A stretch of 6,447 nucleotides of DNA from Angelakisella sp. (GCA_020024515.1 JAHHTR010000117.1:1-6447), one strand, 5' to 3'. Numbered from the stretch's first letter, positions 1-6,335 are shown. Numbers and translations are program-made. Notes: generated by a model not told the origin, from the sequence alone.

Positions 1-130
1 GAATAAATATTTATTACTATCTTAGTTTATATAAAAGTAGTTACATATATTAAATATTTTAAAACAAAATTAACAATAAACAAACGAATAGTATTATAAT
101 AAAATTTATAATATTAAGAATATATATATG

Positions 131-159
131 TTGACGTCTTTATTTTGATGTGATACAAT
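131..159 (+). promoter_or_regulatory. Sigma-A-type promoter of the transketolase operon
   Basis: The -35 box TTGACG (131-136) and the -10 box TACAAT (154-159) are separated by exactly 17 bases. A TG dinucleotide at 151-152 gives an extended -10 (TGaTACAAT). Transcription should begin near 166, leaving a leader of about 57 bases before the first gene. No operator or riboswitch-like fold was recognised upstream; positions 1-130 are A+T-rich spacer containing only a short perfect palindrome at 2-15. The promoter is called from hexamer match and spacing only. Confidence 0.75.
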
Positions 160-210
160 TTTAGCGTGAAAAGGTGCATTTGTGCACAGGTTTTTTAACA
201 ATACAAATTA

Positions 211-218
211 AGAAAGGA
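211..218 (+). promoter_or_regulatory. Ribosome binding site deciding the transketolase N-subunit start
   Basis: AGAAAGGA is followed by two consecutive ATG codons, at 223 and 226. The gap is only 4 bases to the first and 7 bases to the second. Seven is within the usual range for Gram-positive initiation, so the second ATG is preferred; the difference is a single methionine. Confidence 0.6.
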
Positions 219-225
219 TTATATG

Positions 226-1080
226 ATGACACAACAAGAACTTCGTAATCTGGAAATACTTGCAGTAAAAACCAGAATCGGAATAATCAAAAGTACACAT
301 AGTGCAAAAGCCGGACACCCAGGCGGCAGTCTTTCAGCAACAGATATGTTGGCATATTTGTACGAAAAAGAGATGAAAGTAGATCCTAAAAATCCAAAAT
401 CGGAAAATCGTGACAGATTTGTTTTGAGTAAAGGTCACGCAGCACCCGGACTTTATTCTGTACTGGCAAATAAAGGCTTTTTCCCTATGGAAGACCTTTT
501 GACACTTAGACATATCGGCAGTCATCTGCAAGGACACCCAAATATGAACCTAACTCCCGGTGTTGATATGTCAACAGGTAGCCTTGGACAAGGTGTATCT
601 GCTGCTGCGGGTATGGCAAAAGCCGCTAAATATATGAATAAAGATATAAATGTTTATACTATCTTAGGTGACGGTGAAATAGAAGAAGGTCAGGTATGGG
701 AAGCATTTATGTTCGCTGCCCACTATAAACTTGATAATCTATGTGTAATCATTGATCTAAACGGCTTGCAAATTGACGGAAAAACAAGTGATGTTATGAA
801 CTCAGCACCTGTTGATGAAAAAATGAAAGCTTTTGGCTTTGAAATAATCACAATCAATGGAAACGACTTTAATGAAATCGAAAAAGCACTTGAATTTTTC
901 CACAATAACAAAAACTCCAATAAACCGACAGCTATTTTGATGAACACTGTAAAAGGTAAGGGTGTTTCATTTATGGAAAATCAAGTTGGCTGGCATGGTA
1001 AAGCACCAAATGATGAAGAATGTGAAAGAGCATTAAACGAACTAACCGCAAAGCTTGCAGAATTGGAGGAAGCAAAATGA
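226..1080 (+). CDS. Transketolase, N-terminal subunit (split transketolase)
   Basis: This is the thiamine-diphosphate-binding half of transketolase, a cytoplasmic enzyme that moves two-carbon ketol units between sugar phosphates in the non-oxidative pentose phosphate pathway. The 284-residue length fits the stand-alone N-terminal subunit known from many Firmicutes and archaea, not the fused enzyme of about 650 residues. Visible motifs, numbered from the second ATG: AGHPGGSLS around His31, SKGHAAP with His71, GHPN with His104, GSLGQG at 118-123, the TPP/metal signature GDGE at 148-151 ending in Asn179 (LNGLQIDG), and GWHGKAP around His257. The start at 226 is chosen for ribosome binding site spacing; 223 is the alternative. 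The stop overlaps the start of the C-terminal subunit (ATGA), which implies translational coupling and equimolar synthesis. No key residue appears to be missing. A DXS-type synthase is unlikely given the split architecture and the motifs. Confidence 0.95.
   Translation: MTQQELRNLEILAVKTRIGIIKSTHSAKAGHPGGSLSATDMLAYLYEKEMKVDPKNPKSENRDRFVLSKGHAAPGLYSVLANKGFFPMEDLLTLRHIGSHLQGHPNMNLTPGVDMSTGSLGQGVSAAAGMAKAAKYMNKDINVYTILGDGEIEEGQVWEAFMFAAHYKLDNLCVIIDLNGLQIDGKTSDVMNSAPVDEKMKAFGFEIITINGNDFNEIEKALEFFHNNKNSNKPTAILMNTVKGKGVSFMENQVGWHGKAPNDEECERALNELTAKLAELEEAK
1065..1070 (+). promoter_or_regulatory. Ribosome binding site for the transketolase C-subunit
   Basis: GGAGGA lies inside the last codons of the upstream gene, 6 bases before the ATG at 1077. 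With the ATGA overlap it fixes the downstream start and supports coupled translation of the two subunits. Confidence 0.75.
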
Positions 1081-2015
1081 GTGAAATAATAAAAATTGCT
1101 ACCCGTGACAGTTATGGTAATGCTGTAAAAGAACTTGCAAAAGAAAATAAGGATATTGTTGTACTTGATGCTGACCTTGCAGCAGCCACAAAAACTTGTG
1201 TATTTGCAAAAGAATATCCGGACAGACATTTTAACTGCGGTATTGCAGAAGGTAATATGATGGTTGTTGCAGCTGGTATGAGCACAATGGGACTTGTTCC
1301 TTTTGTATCAACATTTGCTATGTTTGCAGCAGGCAGAGCTTTTGAACAAATAAGAAACAGTATAGGTTATCCACACCTAAATGTTAAAATCTGTGCTACA
1401 CACGGTGGTATATCAGTAGGAGAAGACGGTGCAAGTCACCAATGTTGCGAAGACTTTGCACTGATGAGAAGTATTCCCGGTATGGTTGTTATGTCTCCTG
1501 CCGATGACGTAGAAGCAAAAGCTGCCGTAAAAGCTGCTTATGCACATAATGGTCCTGTATATATTCGTCTTGGTCGTCTTGCTGTTCCTGTATTCAATAA
1601 AGAAGAAAACTTTGAATTTGAAATAGGAAAAGGCAAACTCCTTCGTGACGGAAACGATGTAGCTATTATTGCTAACGGTTTAATGGTAAACGAGGCGCTA
1701 ATTGCTGCCGAAACTCTTGCAAAAGACGGTATTAAGGCACGTGTCATTGATATCTGCACAATCAAACCACTTGATGAAGCAATCGTTCTTGCAGCAGCAA
1801 AAGACTGTAAAAAAGTTGTAACTGTTGAAGAACATTCAATAATCGGCGGACTTGGTGAAGCAGTATCGGCTCTGCTTTCTGAAAAACTTCCTACACCTGT
1901 TAAGAGAATCGGTGTAAATGATGAGTTTGGGCACAGTGGTCCTGCAAATAAACTACTTGAACAATTTGGGCTATCTGCCAAAAACATTGTAAATACAGTA
2001 AAAAACTTTAAATAA
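1077..2015 (+). CDS. Transketolase, C-terminal subunit (split transketolase)
   Basis: This 312-residue protein is the second half of the split transketolase. It carries the pyrimidine-binding domain (about residues 1-170) and the C-terminal domain (about 185-312). Conserved elements include DADL at 31-34, FNCGIAEGNM with Glu58, the family's catalytic glutamate that contacts the thiamine aminopyrimidine ring, the stretch from THGG to DGASHQ at 108-122, and HSIIGGLGEA starting at His253 in the C-terminal domain. In the known fold the active site forms at the interface of N- and C-subunits, so neither protein should work alone. The gene overlaps the preceding one by 4 bases and has a strong GGAGGA site, so it is co-transcribed from the promoter near 131. 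It ends 18 bases before a stem-loop terminator. The pyruvate dehydrogenase beta subunit and DXS share this fold, but the partner gene and motifs favour transketolase. Confidence 0.95.
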   Translation: MSEIIKIATRDSYGNAVKELAKENKDIVVLDADLAAATKTCVFAKEYPDRHFNCGIAEGNMMVVAAGMSTMGLVPFVSTFAMFAAGRAFEQIRNSIGYPHLNVKICATHGGISVGEDGASHQCCEDFALMRSIPGMVVMSPADDVEAKAAVKAAYAHNGPVYIRLGRLAVPVFNKEENFEFEIGKGKLLRDGNDVAIIANGLMVNEALIAAETLAKDGIKARVIDICTIKPLDEAIVLAAAKDCKKVVTVEEHSIIGGLGEAVSALLSEKLPTPVKRIGVNDEFGHSGPANKLLEQFGLSAKNIVNTVKNFK

Positions 2016-2033
2016 TCTATTTTATTTATAAAC

Positions 2034-2081
2034 AAAAATGAGCCTTTTATCTGACATTACAGAGTAATCGGCTCATTTTTT
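2034..2081. terminator. Bidirectional intrinsic terminator between convergent operons
   Basis: The arms AAAAATGAGCC (2034-2044) and GGCTCATTTTT (2070-2080) pair perfectly over 11 bp around a 25-base loop that can itself form a short stem (ATTAC 2056-2060 with GTAAT 2064-2068). A T run follows on the + strand (2076-2081). The A run at 2034-2038 provides a U tract for transcripts coming from the - strand. It sits between the transketolase stop and the stop of the convergent DHHW gene, so it probably serves both. Confidence 0.85.
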
Positions 2082-2092
2082 ATGTTGTTTTA

Positions 2093-3298
2093 TTATAGAC
2101 CAAGTCTTGTAAAATTGCTTTCGTTTTGATAGCTTTCAAAGTTAAACATTATGAGTATTTCGTCCATTTTTACTCTCTTTAATATCTGAGCATTTGTTGG
2201 CGTATGTGAACGTAAATCCACAACATATACTTCATCAAAGCTATATGTCAAAAATGGTACAAAACAATTTGAATAGCTGTCTTTAAATACAAGTATTCTG
2301 CTTGTCTTACCCTCTGCCTTGTTTTTGTTATTATCAGATTTTATAATAGTCAAACCATGATTTCCATACAAGAAAGCCGCATATTTGTCACGTTTATCAA
2401 ACATAGACTCCATATACAAATTATCAATGGTTACTTCATTGTCAAATTGATCCTTAACAGTCTTTTTACCCTCTATCGTTACACTTGTTACAGGTACATC
2501 ATAATATGTTATATTATCTGTTACAACATTAAAATTTTTAGATTTACTGTAATATGTGCCCAAAAATCCGGGTACAGTATGTTTATACTGTTCAAGCTCC
2601 GACAGTTCAGCATATTTTAATCCAAGTGACTCCATATATGTTTTATATGCCTGATATGCTCCTTCGGTTGTCCAGTGATGATCGGTACGATAATATATCT
2701 GTCCATTGTCTCTGTTTTTTTCCATTACACTGTACAAATCCAGTTTTGATAAATTATCCCCTTTTATCTCCCTGTAGATATTGTTTATCTGTTCTTTTTG
2801 ATTTATAAGTATGTTTTCCATACCAATCGGCAATTTGTCTTTTAATATATCATAAGAATTTGGTATAAGACCAAAAGTAATATGTGTCTCTGCATTCTTG
2901 TTAATATAGTCATTAACAAAGCCATTGTTCATTTTTATAGTTCTATCTTCTGTTTTTGTGCTTTTGTTAAACAAATAATCATCTTTACCATAGGCAACAC
3001 CGTTATTTTCTATTTTTCCCAAAGCAAGTTCAGACATAGATTTCAACGCTATCCAGTTATCACGCAATACAAACTGGTCATTGACATATTTCTCGTATTC
3101 CAGTGTATATTCATTTTTAAACAGCTTGCTCCATGAAAAAGTAGGAAATTGTGCCAATTTTTTATTTTCATTTTCACTGTATACCTTATCCGGCTTTATA
3201 ATATCACACAAAAACAGTACCATTATAAATACTGCAAATATTATAACCATAGGATATTTAAAAATATCTTTTATCGAAGAATTAATATTTTTATCCAT
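2093..3298 (-). CDS. DHHW family protein, AlgX/AlgJ-like membrane-anchored SGNH-type protein, probable extracytoplasmic O-acetyltransferase partner
   Basis: This 401-residue protein is the likely extracytoplasmic partner of the MBOAT protein encoded just upstream. In characterised relatives (AlgX, AlgJ, PatB-like SGNH proteins) such partners receive or deliver the acyl group on a glycan. A single hydrophobic segment at about 13-34 anchors it, with the bulk outside. It then shows SENENKKLAQFP (about 41-52), typical of the family; TDHHW (DHHW at 206-209), whose Asp206 and His208 match the D-x-H pair of AlgX; and KDSYSN with Ser341 as candidate nucleophile, followed by FVPFL and DEVYVVDLR. The start at 3298 is preferred because AAAGGA lies 8 bases before it. 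An ATG at 3334 would add 12 residues and overlap the previous stop (TAATG), but it has no visible ribosome binding site. The catalytic assignment is by analogy; the acceptor is unknown. Confidence 0.85.
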   Translation of the reverse strand: MDKNINSSIKDIFKYPMVIIFAVFIMVLFLCDIIKPDKVYSENENKKLAQFPTFSWSKLFKNEYTLEYEKYVNDQFVLRDNWIALKSMSELALGKIENNGVAYGKDDYLFNKSTKTEDRTIKMNNGFVNDYINKNAETHITFGLIPNSYDILKDKLPIGMENILINQKEQINNIYREIKGDNLSKLDLYSVMEKNRDNGQIYYRTDHHWTTEGAYQAYKTYMESLGLKYAELSELEQYKHTVPGFLGTYYSKSKNFNVVTDNITYYDVPVTSVTIEGKKTVKDQFDNEVTIDNLYMESMFDKRDKYAAFLYGNHGLTIIKSDNNKNKAEGKTSRILVFKDSYSNCFVPFLTYSFDEVYVVDLRSHTPTNAQILKRVKMDEILIMFNFESYQNESNFTRLGL

Positions 3299-3306
3299 AA
3301 TATTTT

Positions 3307-3313
3307 TCCTTTC
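3307..3313 (-). promoter_or_regulatory. Ribosome binding site deciding the DHHW protein start
   Basis: Read on the - strand this is GAAAGGA, 8 bases before the ATG at 3298-3296. The in-frame ATG at 3334 has no purine-rich site in the bases before it, so the internal ATG is preferred. Confidence 0.65.
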
Positions 3314-3333
3314 TTTTGTTTTCAATAGATTCA

Positions 3334-4713
3334 TTAAAATCTAAAATATAGGAATGGATTGTATGTTGCATCAACCAAATATGCAACGGAAAGAACAAGA
3401 ACTGCTGTAAGCATTGCATATTTGACAACAGAAAGCTTGCCTGTAAGTTTCTTTATAAAGTTTTCAATAAGCGGTGTACAGAAAACTATACATATAAGCA
3501 TTACAAAACCGTAATTTCTCAAATAATATACCCAGTCCATACTTGCATGTGGAACAAACATGGTTGTAAAGAAAGTTCCAAGCTTTGTAAAATCTGTTAT
3601 TGCAAACAAAGTCCAGCTTATAAGAAGTAGTGGAATAATATAAATACGGCTTATAATCTTGTGTTTTTCCAAAAATCCAAGATAAAAATTCTTTTCCAAA
3701 ATTAGAAGTACGAAGAAAAACAGTCCCCAAAGTACAAAGTTCCAACTTGCACCATGCCAAAAACCTGTTGCTGCCCATACTACAAAAATATTAAATATTT
3801 GACGGTATTTTCCGCAACGATTACCGCCAAGTGGAATATATAGGTATTCTCTGAACCATGAACCCAGTGTCATATGCCAACGTCTCCAAAATTCAGTGGC
3901 ACTTTTTGAGATATATGGGTGGTTAAAGTTTTGTGGAAAATTAAAGCCCAACATTTTACCTAATCCTATTGCCATAAGTGAATATCCGGAAAAGTCAAAG
4001 TAAATTTGAAGTGCAAATGCAATTATCCCAAGCCACGCAAGAACAGTGGAAATATTCGCATAGTTCATAGCCTCTACTTCTGTCCACAGCGCGCCTATAC
4101 TGTTTGCCAAAAGAACCTTTCTGCCAAGTCCCCAAATAAATGTTTCTATACCTTCTTGTATTTGTGGTAAGTTCATTGTACGTTCTTTTAATTCAATATT
4201 TATATCTGTATATTTAACAATAGGACCTGCAATAAGTTGTGGGAATAATACAACGAATGCCGAAAAGTCAACGATATTTTTTTCTGCCTTTACTTTGCCC
4301 AAATACACATCAATACTGTAACTCATGGTTTGAAATGTGTAAAAACTTATCCCAAGTGGAAGTGTTAGGTGTAGTAAATCTATATTTGTCGAAAAAATAG
4401 AATTTATATTTGTAATAAAAAAGTTTGTGTATTTAAAGAATAATAACATTCCCATATTACCAAATATAGATAACAACAAAAATGCTCTCTTTATTGGCTT
4501 TCTGTCCGCAAACTTTTCCATACTGTTAGATGCCACATAGTCGAGTACCACCGAAAAAATCATTATCGGGAAATAACGAATTTCACCCCAAGAATAGAAA
4601 ATCAAGCTCTCTACAAACAACACAAAATTCTTAAATTTTCGTGGTGTTACGTAATAAATTAACAGTGCGACAGGTAAAAACCTGAATAAAAACATTATAC
4701 TGCTAAAAACCAT
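3334..4713 (-). CDS. MBOAT family O-acyltransferase (AlgI/PatA/DltB-like)
   Basis: This 459-residue polytopic membrane protein belongs to the membrane-bound O-acyltransferase family, which passes acyl groups from a cytoplasmic donor across the membrane for O-acylation of extracellular polymers. The start MVFSSIMFLFRFLP is characteristic of AlgI-type proteins and follows GGGGAG by 9 bases. Other hallmarks are PLGISFYTFQTMSYSIDVY (119-137), FPQLIAGPIVKY (157-168), the YFDFSGYSLMAIGLG segment (238-252), FWRRWHMTLGSWF with His280, YIPLGGNR (292-299), and TGFWHGASWNF with His320, the invariant membrane-embedded histidine of the family. About ten or more hydrophobic segments are visible, and the length is normal. 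The DHHW gene follows, and the upstream neighbour encodes a DUF4358 lipoprotein. Acetyl is the likeliest cargo by analogy with AlgI. DltB is less likely because no dltA, dltC or dltD accompanies it. Confidence 0.92.
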   Translation of the reverse strand: MVFSSIMFLFRFLPVALLIYYVTPRKFKNFVLFVESLIFYSWGEIRYFPIMIFSVVLDYVASNSMEKFADRKPIKRAFLLLSIFGNMGMLLFFKYTNFFITNINSIFSTNIDLLHLTLPLGISFYTFQTMSYSIDVYLGKVKAEKNIVDFSAFVVLFPQLIAGPIVKYTDINIELKERTMNLPQIQEGIETFIWGLGRKVLLANSIGALWTEVEAMNYANISTVLAWLGIIAFALQIYFDFSGYSLMAIGLGKMLGFNFPQNFNHPYISKSATEFWRRWHMTLGSWFREYLYIPLGGNRCGKYRQIFNIFVVWAATGFWHGASWNFVLWGLFFFVLLILEKNFYLGFLEKHKIISRIYIIPLLLISWTLFAITDFTKLGTFFTTMFVPHASMDWVYYLRNYGFVMLICIVFCTPLIENFIKKLTGKLSVVKYAMLTAVLVLSVAYLVDATYNPFLYFRF

Positions 4714-4742
4714 TTTTAAATACTCCCCATTTTTTTAAATTG

Positions 4743-4768
4743 TCTTTTATTTCAAAATCCATAAAAGA
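4743..4768. repeat. A+T-rich inverted repeat in the MBOAT gene leader
   Basis: TCTTTTAT (4743-4750) and ATAAAAGA (4761-4768) are perfect 8-bp inverted arms around a 10-base loop. They lie between the proposed promoter and the ribosome binding site of the MBOAT gene. The stem contains only one G:C pair and is weak, so it may be a chance product of base composition. Confidence 0.35.
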
Positions 4769-4779
4769 TAGACACAAAC

Positions 4780-4808
4780 ATTATACTATCAAAATTTATA
4801 AAAATCCA
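4780..4808 (-). promoter_or_regulatory. Possible promoter for the MBOAT-DHHW gene pair
   Basis: On the - strand a perfect TATAAT occupies 4785-4780. The best -35 at 17-base spacing is TGGATT (4808-4803), which matches the consensus at only three positions. If real, it gives the MBOAT and DHHW genes their own transcript in addition to any read-through from the lipoprotein gene, whose stop is 105 bases upstream of the MBOAT start without an obvious terminator between them. Confidence 0.45.
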
Positions 4809-4818
4809 CACCCACTTT

Positions 4819-5319
4819 TTATTTCAAATTCTCAGTAAAATTCTCAGTTATAGATTTTATTTCCTTTTCCGTATCCATACCGCTTCGTGCTGCCATCACC
4901 AAAAATACATAATCATCATATTTAAATATCTTTGATTTCTCGGTAAGTTCCTGATACTTTGTATCTTTGTATATTTCTATACAATACTTTGTATACTCCG
5001 TTAGTTTATCAACAGCCGTTTCGGTATATTTTTTATTACAATGTAAATACAGTATCTTATCAATACAATTATCATCTAAACTGATAAAACCATAATATCC
5101 TATCAATTTATCTGTATCTATATCAAATATATCTTTTAGCATTTCATTATTTATATCGGTCGGTGACGGTATCAAAAAATCATTCTTTACTGTATCTATA
5201 ACTTGCTTTAAATCTTCATTTATAACAAAAACTTTTTCTTTACTGCTTTGACAAGCAGTAAATGTGACAATCATTATAATTATATTAAAACAAACCAGTA
5301 AACTTAATAATTTTCTCAT
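4819..5319 (-). CDS. DUF4358-like putative lipoprotein
   Basis: This 166-residue protein has a lipoprotein signal: MRKLL, a hydrophobic core to about residue 20, then the lipobox-like FTAC with Cys23 as the probable lipidated residue. It should therefore be tethered on the outer face of the membrane. The mature part resembles the DUF4358 family common in Clostridia: an N-terminal helix-like stretch, a central section with IGYYGFISLDDNCIDKILYLHC (segment about 74-95), a charged helical stretch (KYTETAVDKLTEYTKYCIEIY region), and a C-terminal strand KYDDYVFLVMAARSG before a final helix. The function of the family is unknown. Its genes are often found beside MBOAT and DHHW genes, as here, which suggests a supporting role in cell-surface acylation (inference). 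The start has AGG at 5328-5326 within a GGTAGGT stretch. The assignment rests on overall pattern, not on a diagnostic motif. Confidence 0.72.
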   Translation of the reverse strand: MRKLLSLLVCFNIIIMIVTFTACQSSKEKVFVINEDLKQVIDTVKNDFLIPSPTDINNEMLKDIFDIDTDKLIGYYGFISLDDNCIDKILYLHCNKKYTETAVDKLTEYTKYCIEIYKDTKYQELTEKSKIFKYDDYVFLVMAARSGMDTEKEIKSITENFTENLK

Positions 5320-5405
5320 AATATACCTACCTATCAGTGTAATTATTTTTCTATTTTATTGCACAAAAAATATTCTTTTATTTATTATATTTTATTTTTT
5401 TTCAT

Positions 5406-5432
5406 ATTATACTTTTATATTGTCTTTGTCAA
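5406..5432 (-). promoter_or_regulatory. Promoter for the DUF4358 lipoprotein gene
   Basis: On the - strand a perfect TTGACA (5432-5427) is followed by TATAAT (5411-5406) at 15-base spacing, or by the weaker TAATAT (5409-5404) at 17. Transcripts would carry a leader of roughly 75-80 A+T-rich bases. The -35 overlaps that of the divergent + strand promoter by 5 bp. Confidence 0.6.
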
Positions 5433-5454
5433 AACAAAGTATTATAATTACAAT
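5426..5454 (+). promoter_or_regulatory. Promoter for the GIY-YIG gene
   Basis: TTGTCA (5426-5431) and TACAAT (5449-5454) are separated by 17 bases. This predicts a start near 5461 and a short leader to the ribosome binding site GAGAGG (5473-5478), 8 bases before the ATG at 5487. The 6-bp inverted repeat CTTTGT/ACAAAG (5424-5429 and 5434-5439) covers the -35 region. Confidence 0.6.
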
Positions 5455-5486
5455 ATAATTTGAATTATGACTGAGAGGTATAAAAA

Positions 5487-5759
5487 ATGCCCGATGTAGA
5501 AAAAAAATACTATGCCTATATGGTTATTTGCTCTGATAATACCATTTACAGCGGATTTACCACAAACCTTGAAAAAAGAATAAATACACACAATAGCGGA
5601 AAAGGCGCAAAATATACACGAACCCGTACTCCCGTACATCTTGTTTATTGGGAAGAATTTTATGACAAAAGTAATGCTCTCAAAAAAGAGTATGCCCTAA
5701 AAAAACTTACACGTACAAAAAAACTGGAACTAATAAGCAATTTCAATAAAAATTTTTAA
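5487..5759 (+). CDS. GIY-YIG nuclease family protein (UPF0213/YhbQ-like)
   Basis: This 90-residue protein is essentially a lone GIY-YIG domain, matching the small UPF0213 (YhbQ-type) family in length and layout. The N-terminal strand KYYAYMVICSDNTIYSGFT contains the GIY-like and YIG-like halves (YAYM at 9-12 and YSG at 21-23). It is followed by LEKRINTHNSGKGAKYTRTR with Arg31 and His35, and then LVYWEEF. The helix ALKKEYALKKLTR carries Glu68, which lines up with the metal-binding glutamate of the fold. The catalytic residues thus look intact. Family members are predicted Mg-dependent DNA endonucleases, and some bacterial relatives have been linked to DNA repair; the target in this organism is unknown. 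The gene stands alone on the + strand, divergent from the lipoprotein gene, with a good ribosome binding site. It does not look like part of an intron or mobile element. Confidence 0.88.
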   Translation: MPDVEKKYYAYMVICSDNTIYSGFTTNLEKRINTHNSGKGAKYTRTRTPVHLVYWEEFYDKSNALKKEYALKKLTRTKKLELISNFNKNF

Positions 5760-5794
5760 ATTCTACATATTCAAAATTTCCCTTTATAATGCAT

Positions 5795-5831
5795 ATTCTT
5801 TCAATATTAATACTATAAAAAGAATTTTTTT
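5795..5831 (+). terminator. Weak A+T-rich terminator-like hairpin after the GIY-YIG gene
   Basis: ATTCTTT (5795-5801) pairs with AAAGAAT (5819-5825) over a 17-base A+T-rich loop, and T residues continue to 5831. The stem has a single G:C pair, so it would be a poor terminator. It is listed because it is the only candidate between the nuclease stop and the tRNA promoter. Confidence 0.25.
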
Positions 5832-5851
5832 CAAAAAAATCAAAAAAAGTA

Positions 5852-5880
5852 TTGACAAATCAAATTCTCTTTGTTATAAT
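5852..5880 (+). promoter_or_regulatory. Strong consensus promoter of the tRNA cluster
   Basis: TTGACA (5852-5857) and TATAAT (5875-5880) both match the sigma-A consensus fully, at 17-base spacing. TG at 5872-5873 forms an extended -10. Upstream, phased A and T runs (5825-5849) could act as an UP element for the RNA polymerase alpha subunit. The start is expected near 5887, about 22 bases before the first tRNA. Confidence 0.9.
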
Positions 5881-5908
5881 AATCTACGTTGCACGTGATA
5901 CTCTCTAT

Positions 5909-5982
<74 letters not shown>

Positions 5983-6048
5983 TATAACTACTACTTTTAT
6001 GATGGCGTAGTAAATGTGCGATAAACATTATACTTATTTAAGTAATAT

Positions 6049-6125
6049 GCGCCAGTAGCTCAGGTGGATAGAGCAACTGCCTTCTAAGCAGTAGGTCAGG
6101 GGTTCGAATCCCTTCTGGCGTGCCA
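6049..6125 (+). tRNA. tRNA-Arg (anticodon TCT)
   Basis: The acceptor arms GCGCCAG (6049-6055) and CTGGCGT (6115-6121) pair, with a terminal G-U, followed by discriminator G6122 and an encoded CCA (6123-6125). The anticodon stem ACTGC/GCAGT (6076-6080, 6088-6092) encloses CTTCTAA with anticodon TCT at 6083-6085. It reads AGA/AGG arginine codons, which are heavily used in low-G+C genomes. Confidence 0.97.
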
Positions 6126-6140
6126 CTTCTTAAATATATG

Positions 6141-6217
<77 letters not shown>

Positions 6218-6223
6218 TAAAAA

Positions 6224-6248
6224 ATATAATCTACTTTGTAGTTTATAT
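6224..6248 (+). repeat. Hairpin in the spacer between tRNA-His and tRNA-Gln
   Basis: Positions 6224-6234 can pair with 6238-6248 across a 3-base loop (ttt), with one internal mismatch. The core is CTAC/GTAG. The stem ends 4 bases before the tRNA-Gln 5' end. It has no following T run, so it is better read as a possible processing or spacer structure than as a terminator. Confidence 0.4.
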
Positions 6249-6252
6249 ATAT

Positions 6253-6328
6253 TGGACTGTCGTCAAGTGGTAAGACACAGCACTTTGACTGCTGCATTCC
6301 GCTGGTTCGAATCCAGCCAGTCCAACCA
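6253..6328 (+). tRNA. tRNA-Gln (anticodon TTG)
   Basis: TGGACTG (6253-6259) pairs with CAGTCCA (6318-6324), with discriminator A6325 and an encoded CCA at 6326-6328. The anticodon stem CAGCA/TGCTG (6278-6282, 6290-6294) encloses CTTTGAC with anticodon TTG at 6285-6287. The T loop is TTCGAAT. The acceptor begins with U1-A72, a pair common in glutamine tRNAs. It is the last tRNA of the cluster. Confidence 0.97.
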
Positions 6329-6335
6329 TTAGTTG

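Noticed and set aside
2..15. 14-bp perfect palindrome AATAAATATTTATT
   Set aside because: It contains only A and T in very A+T-rich spacer DNA, where such palindromes are common by chance.
334..1229. Three - strand reading frames opposite the transketolase genes
   Set aside because: They are shadows of well-supported conserved coding sequence, with implausible composition.
226..2015. 1-deoxyxylulose-5-phosphate synthase as an alternative for the two-gene operon
   Set aside because: DXS is a single fused protein of about 620 residues. The two-subunit layout and the GHPGGSLS, GSLGQG and GDGE motif set fit split transketolase.
1538..2035. A 165-codon - strand reading frame
   Set aside because: It lies opposite the transketolase C-subunit gene, whose protein is strongly conserved. 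The antisense product resembles no known family and has no translation signals.
2357..3344. Several + strand reading frames of 84-87 codons
   Set aside because: All are antisense to the DHHW gene and its start region, overlap one another in different frames, and read as low-complexity hydrophobic peptides typical of the reverse strand of A+T-rich genes.
3464..3778. A 104-codon - strand frame inside the MBOAT gene
   Set aside because: It is an out-of-frame overlap of a conserved membrane-protein gene, with no ribosome binding site and no recognisable domain.
5264..5639. Small reading frames in the divergent promoter region (+ strand 5264-5458 and - strand 5448-5639)
   Set aside because: The first translates the lipoprotein antisense and A+T-rich promoter DNA. 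The second is antisense to the GIY-YIG gene. Neither has a credible start site.
5487..5759. GIY-YIG gene as a homing endonuclease or mobile-element part
   Set aside because: It lacks the DNA-recognition extension of homing enzymes, matches the small stand-alone UPF0213 type throughout its length, and has no intron or repeat boundaries around it.
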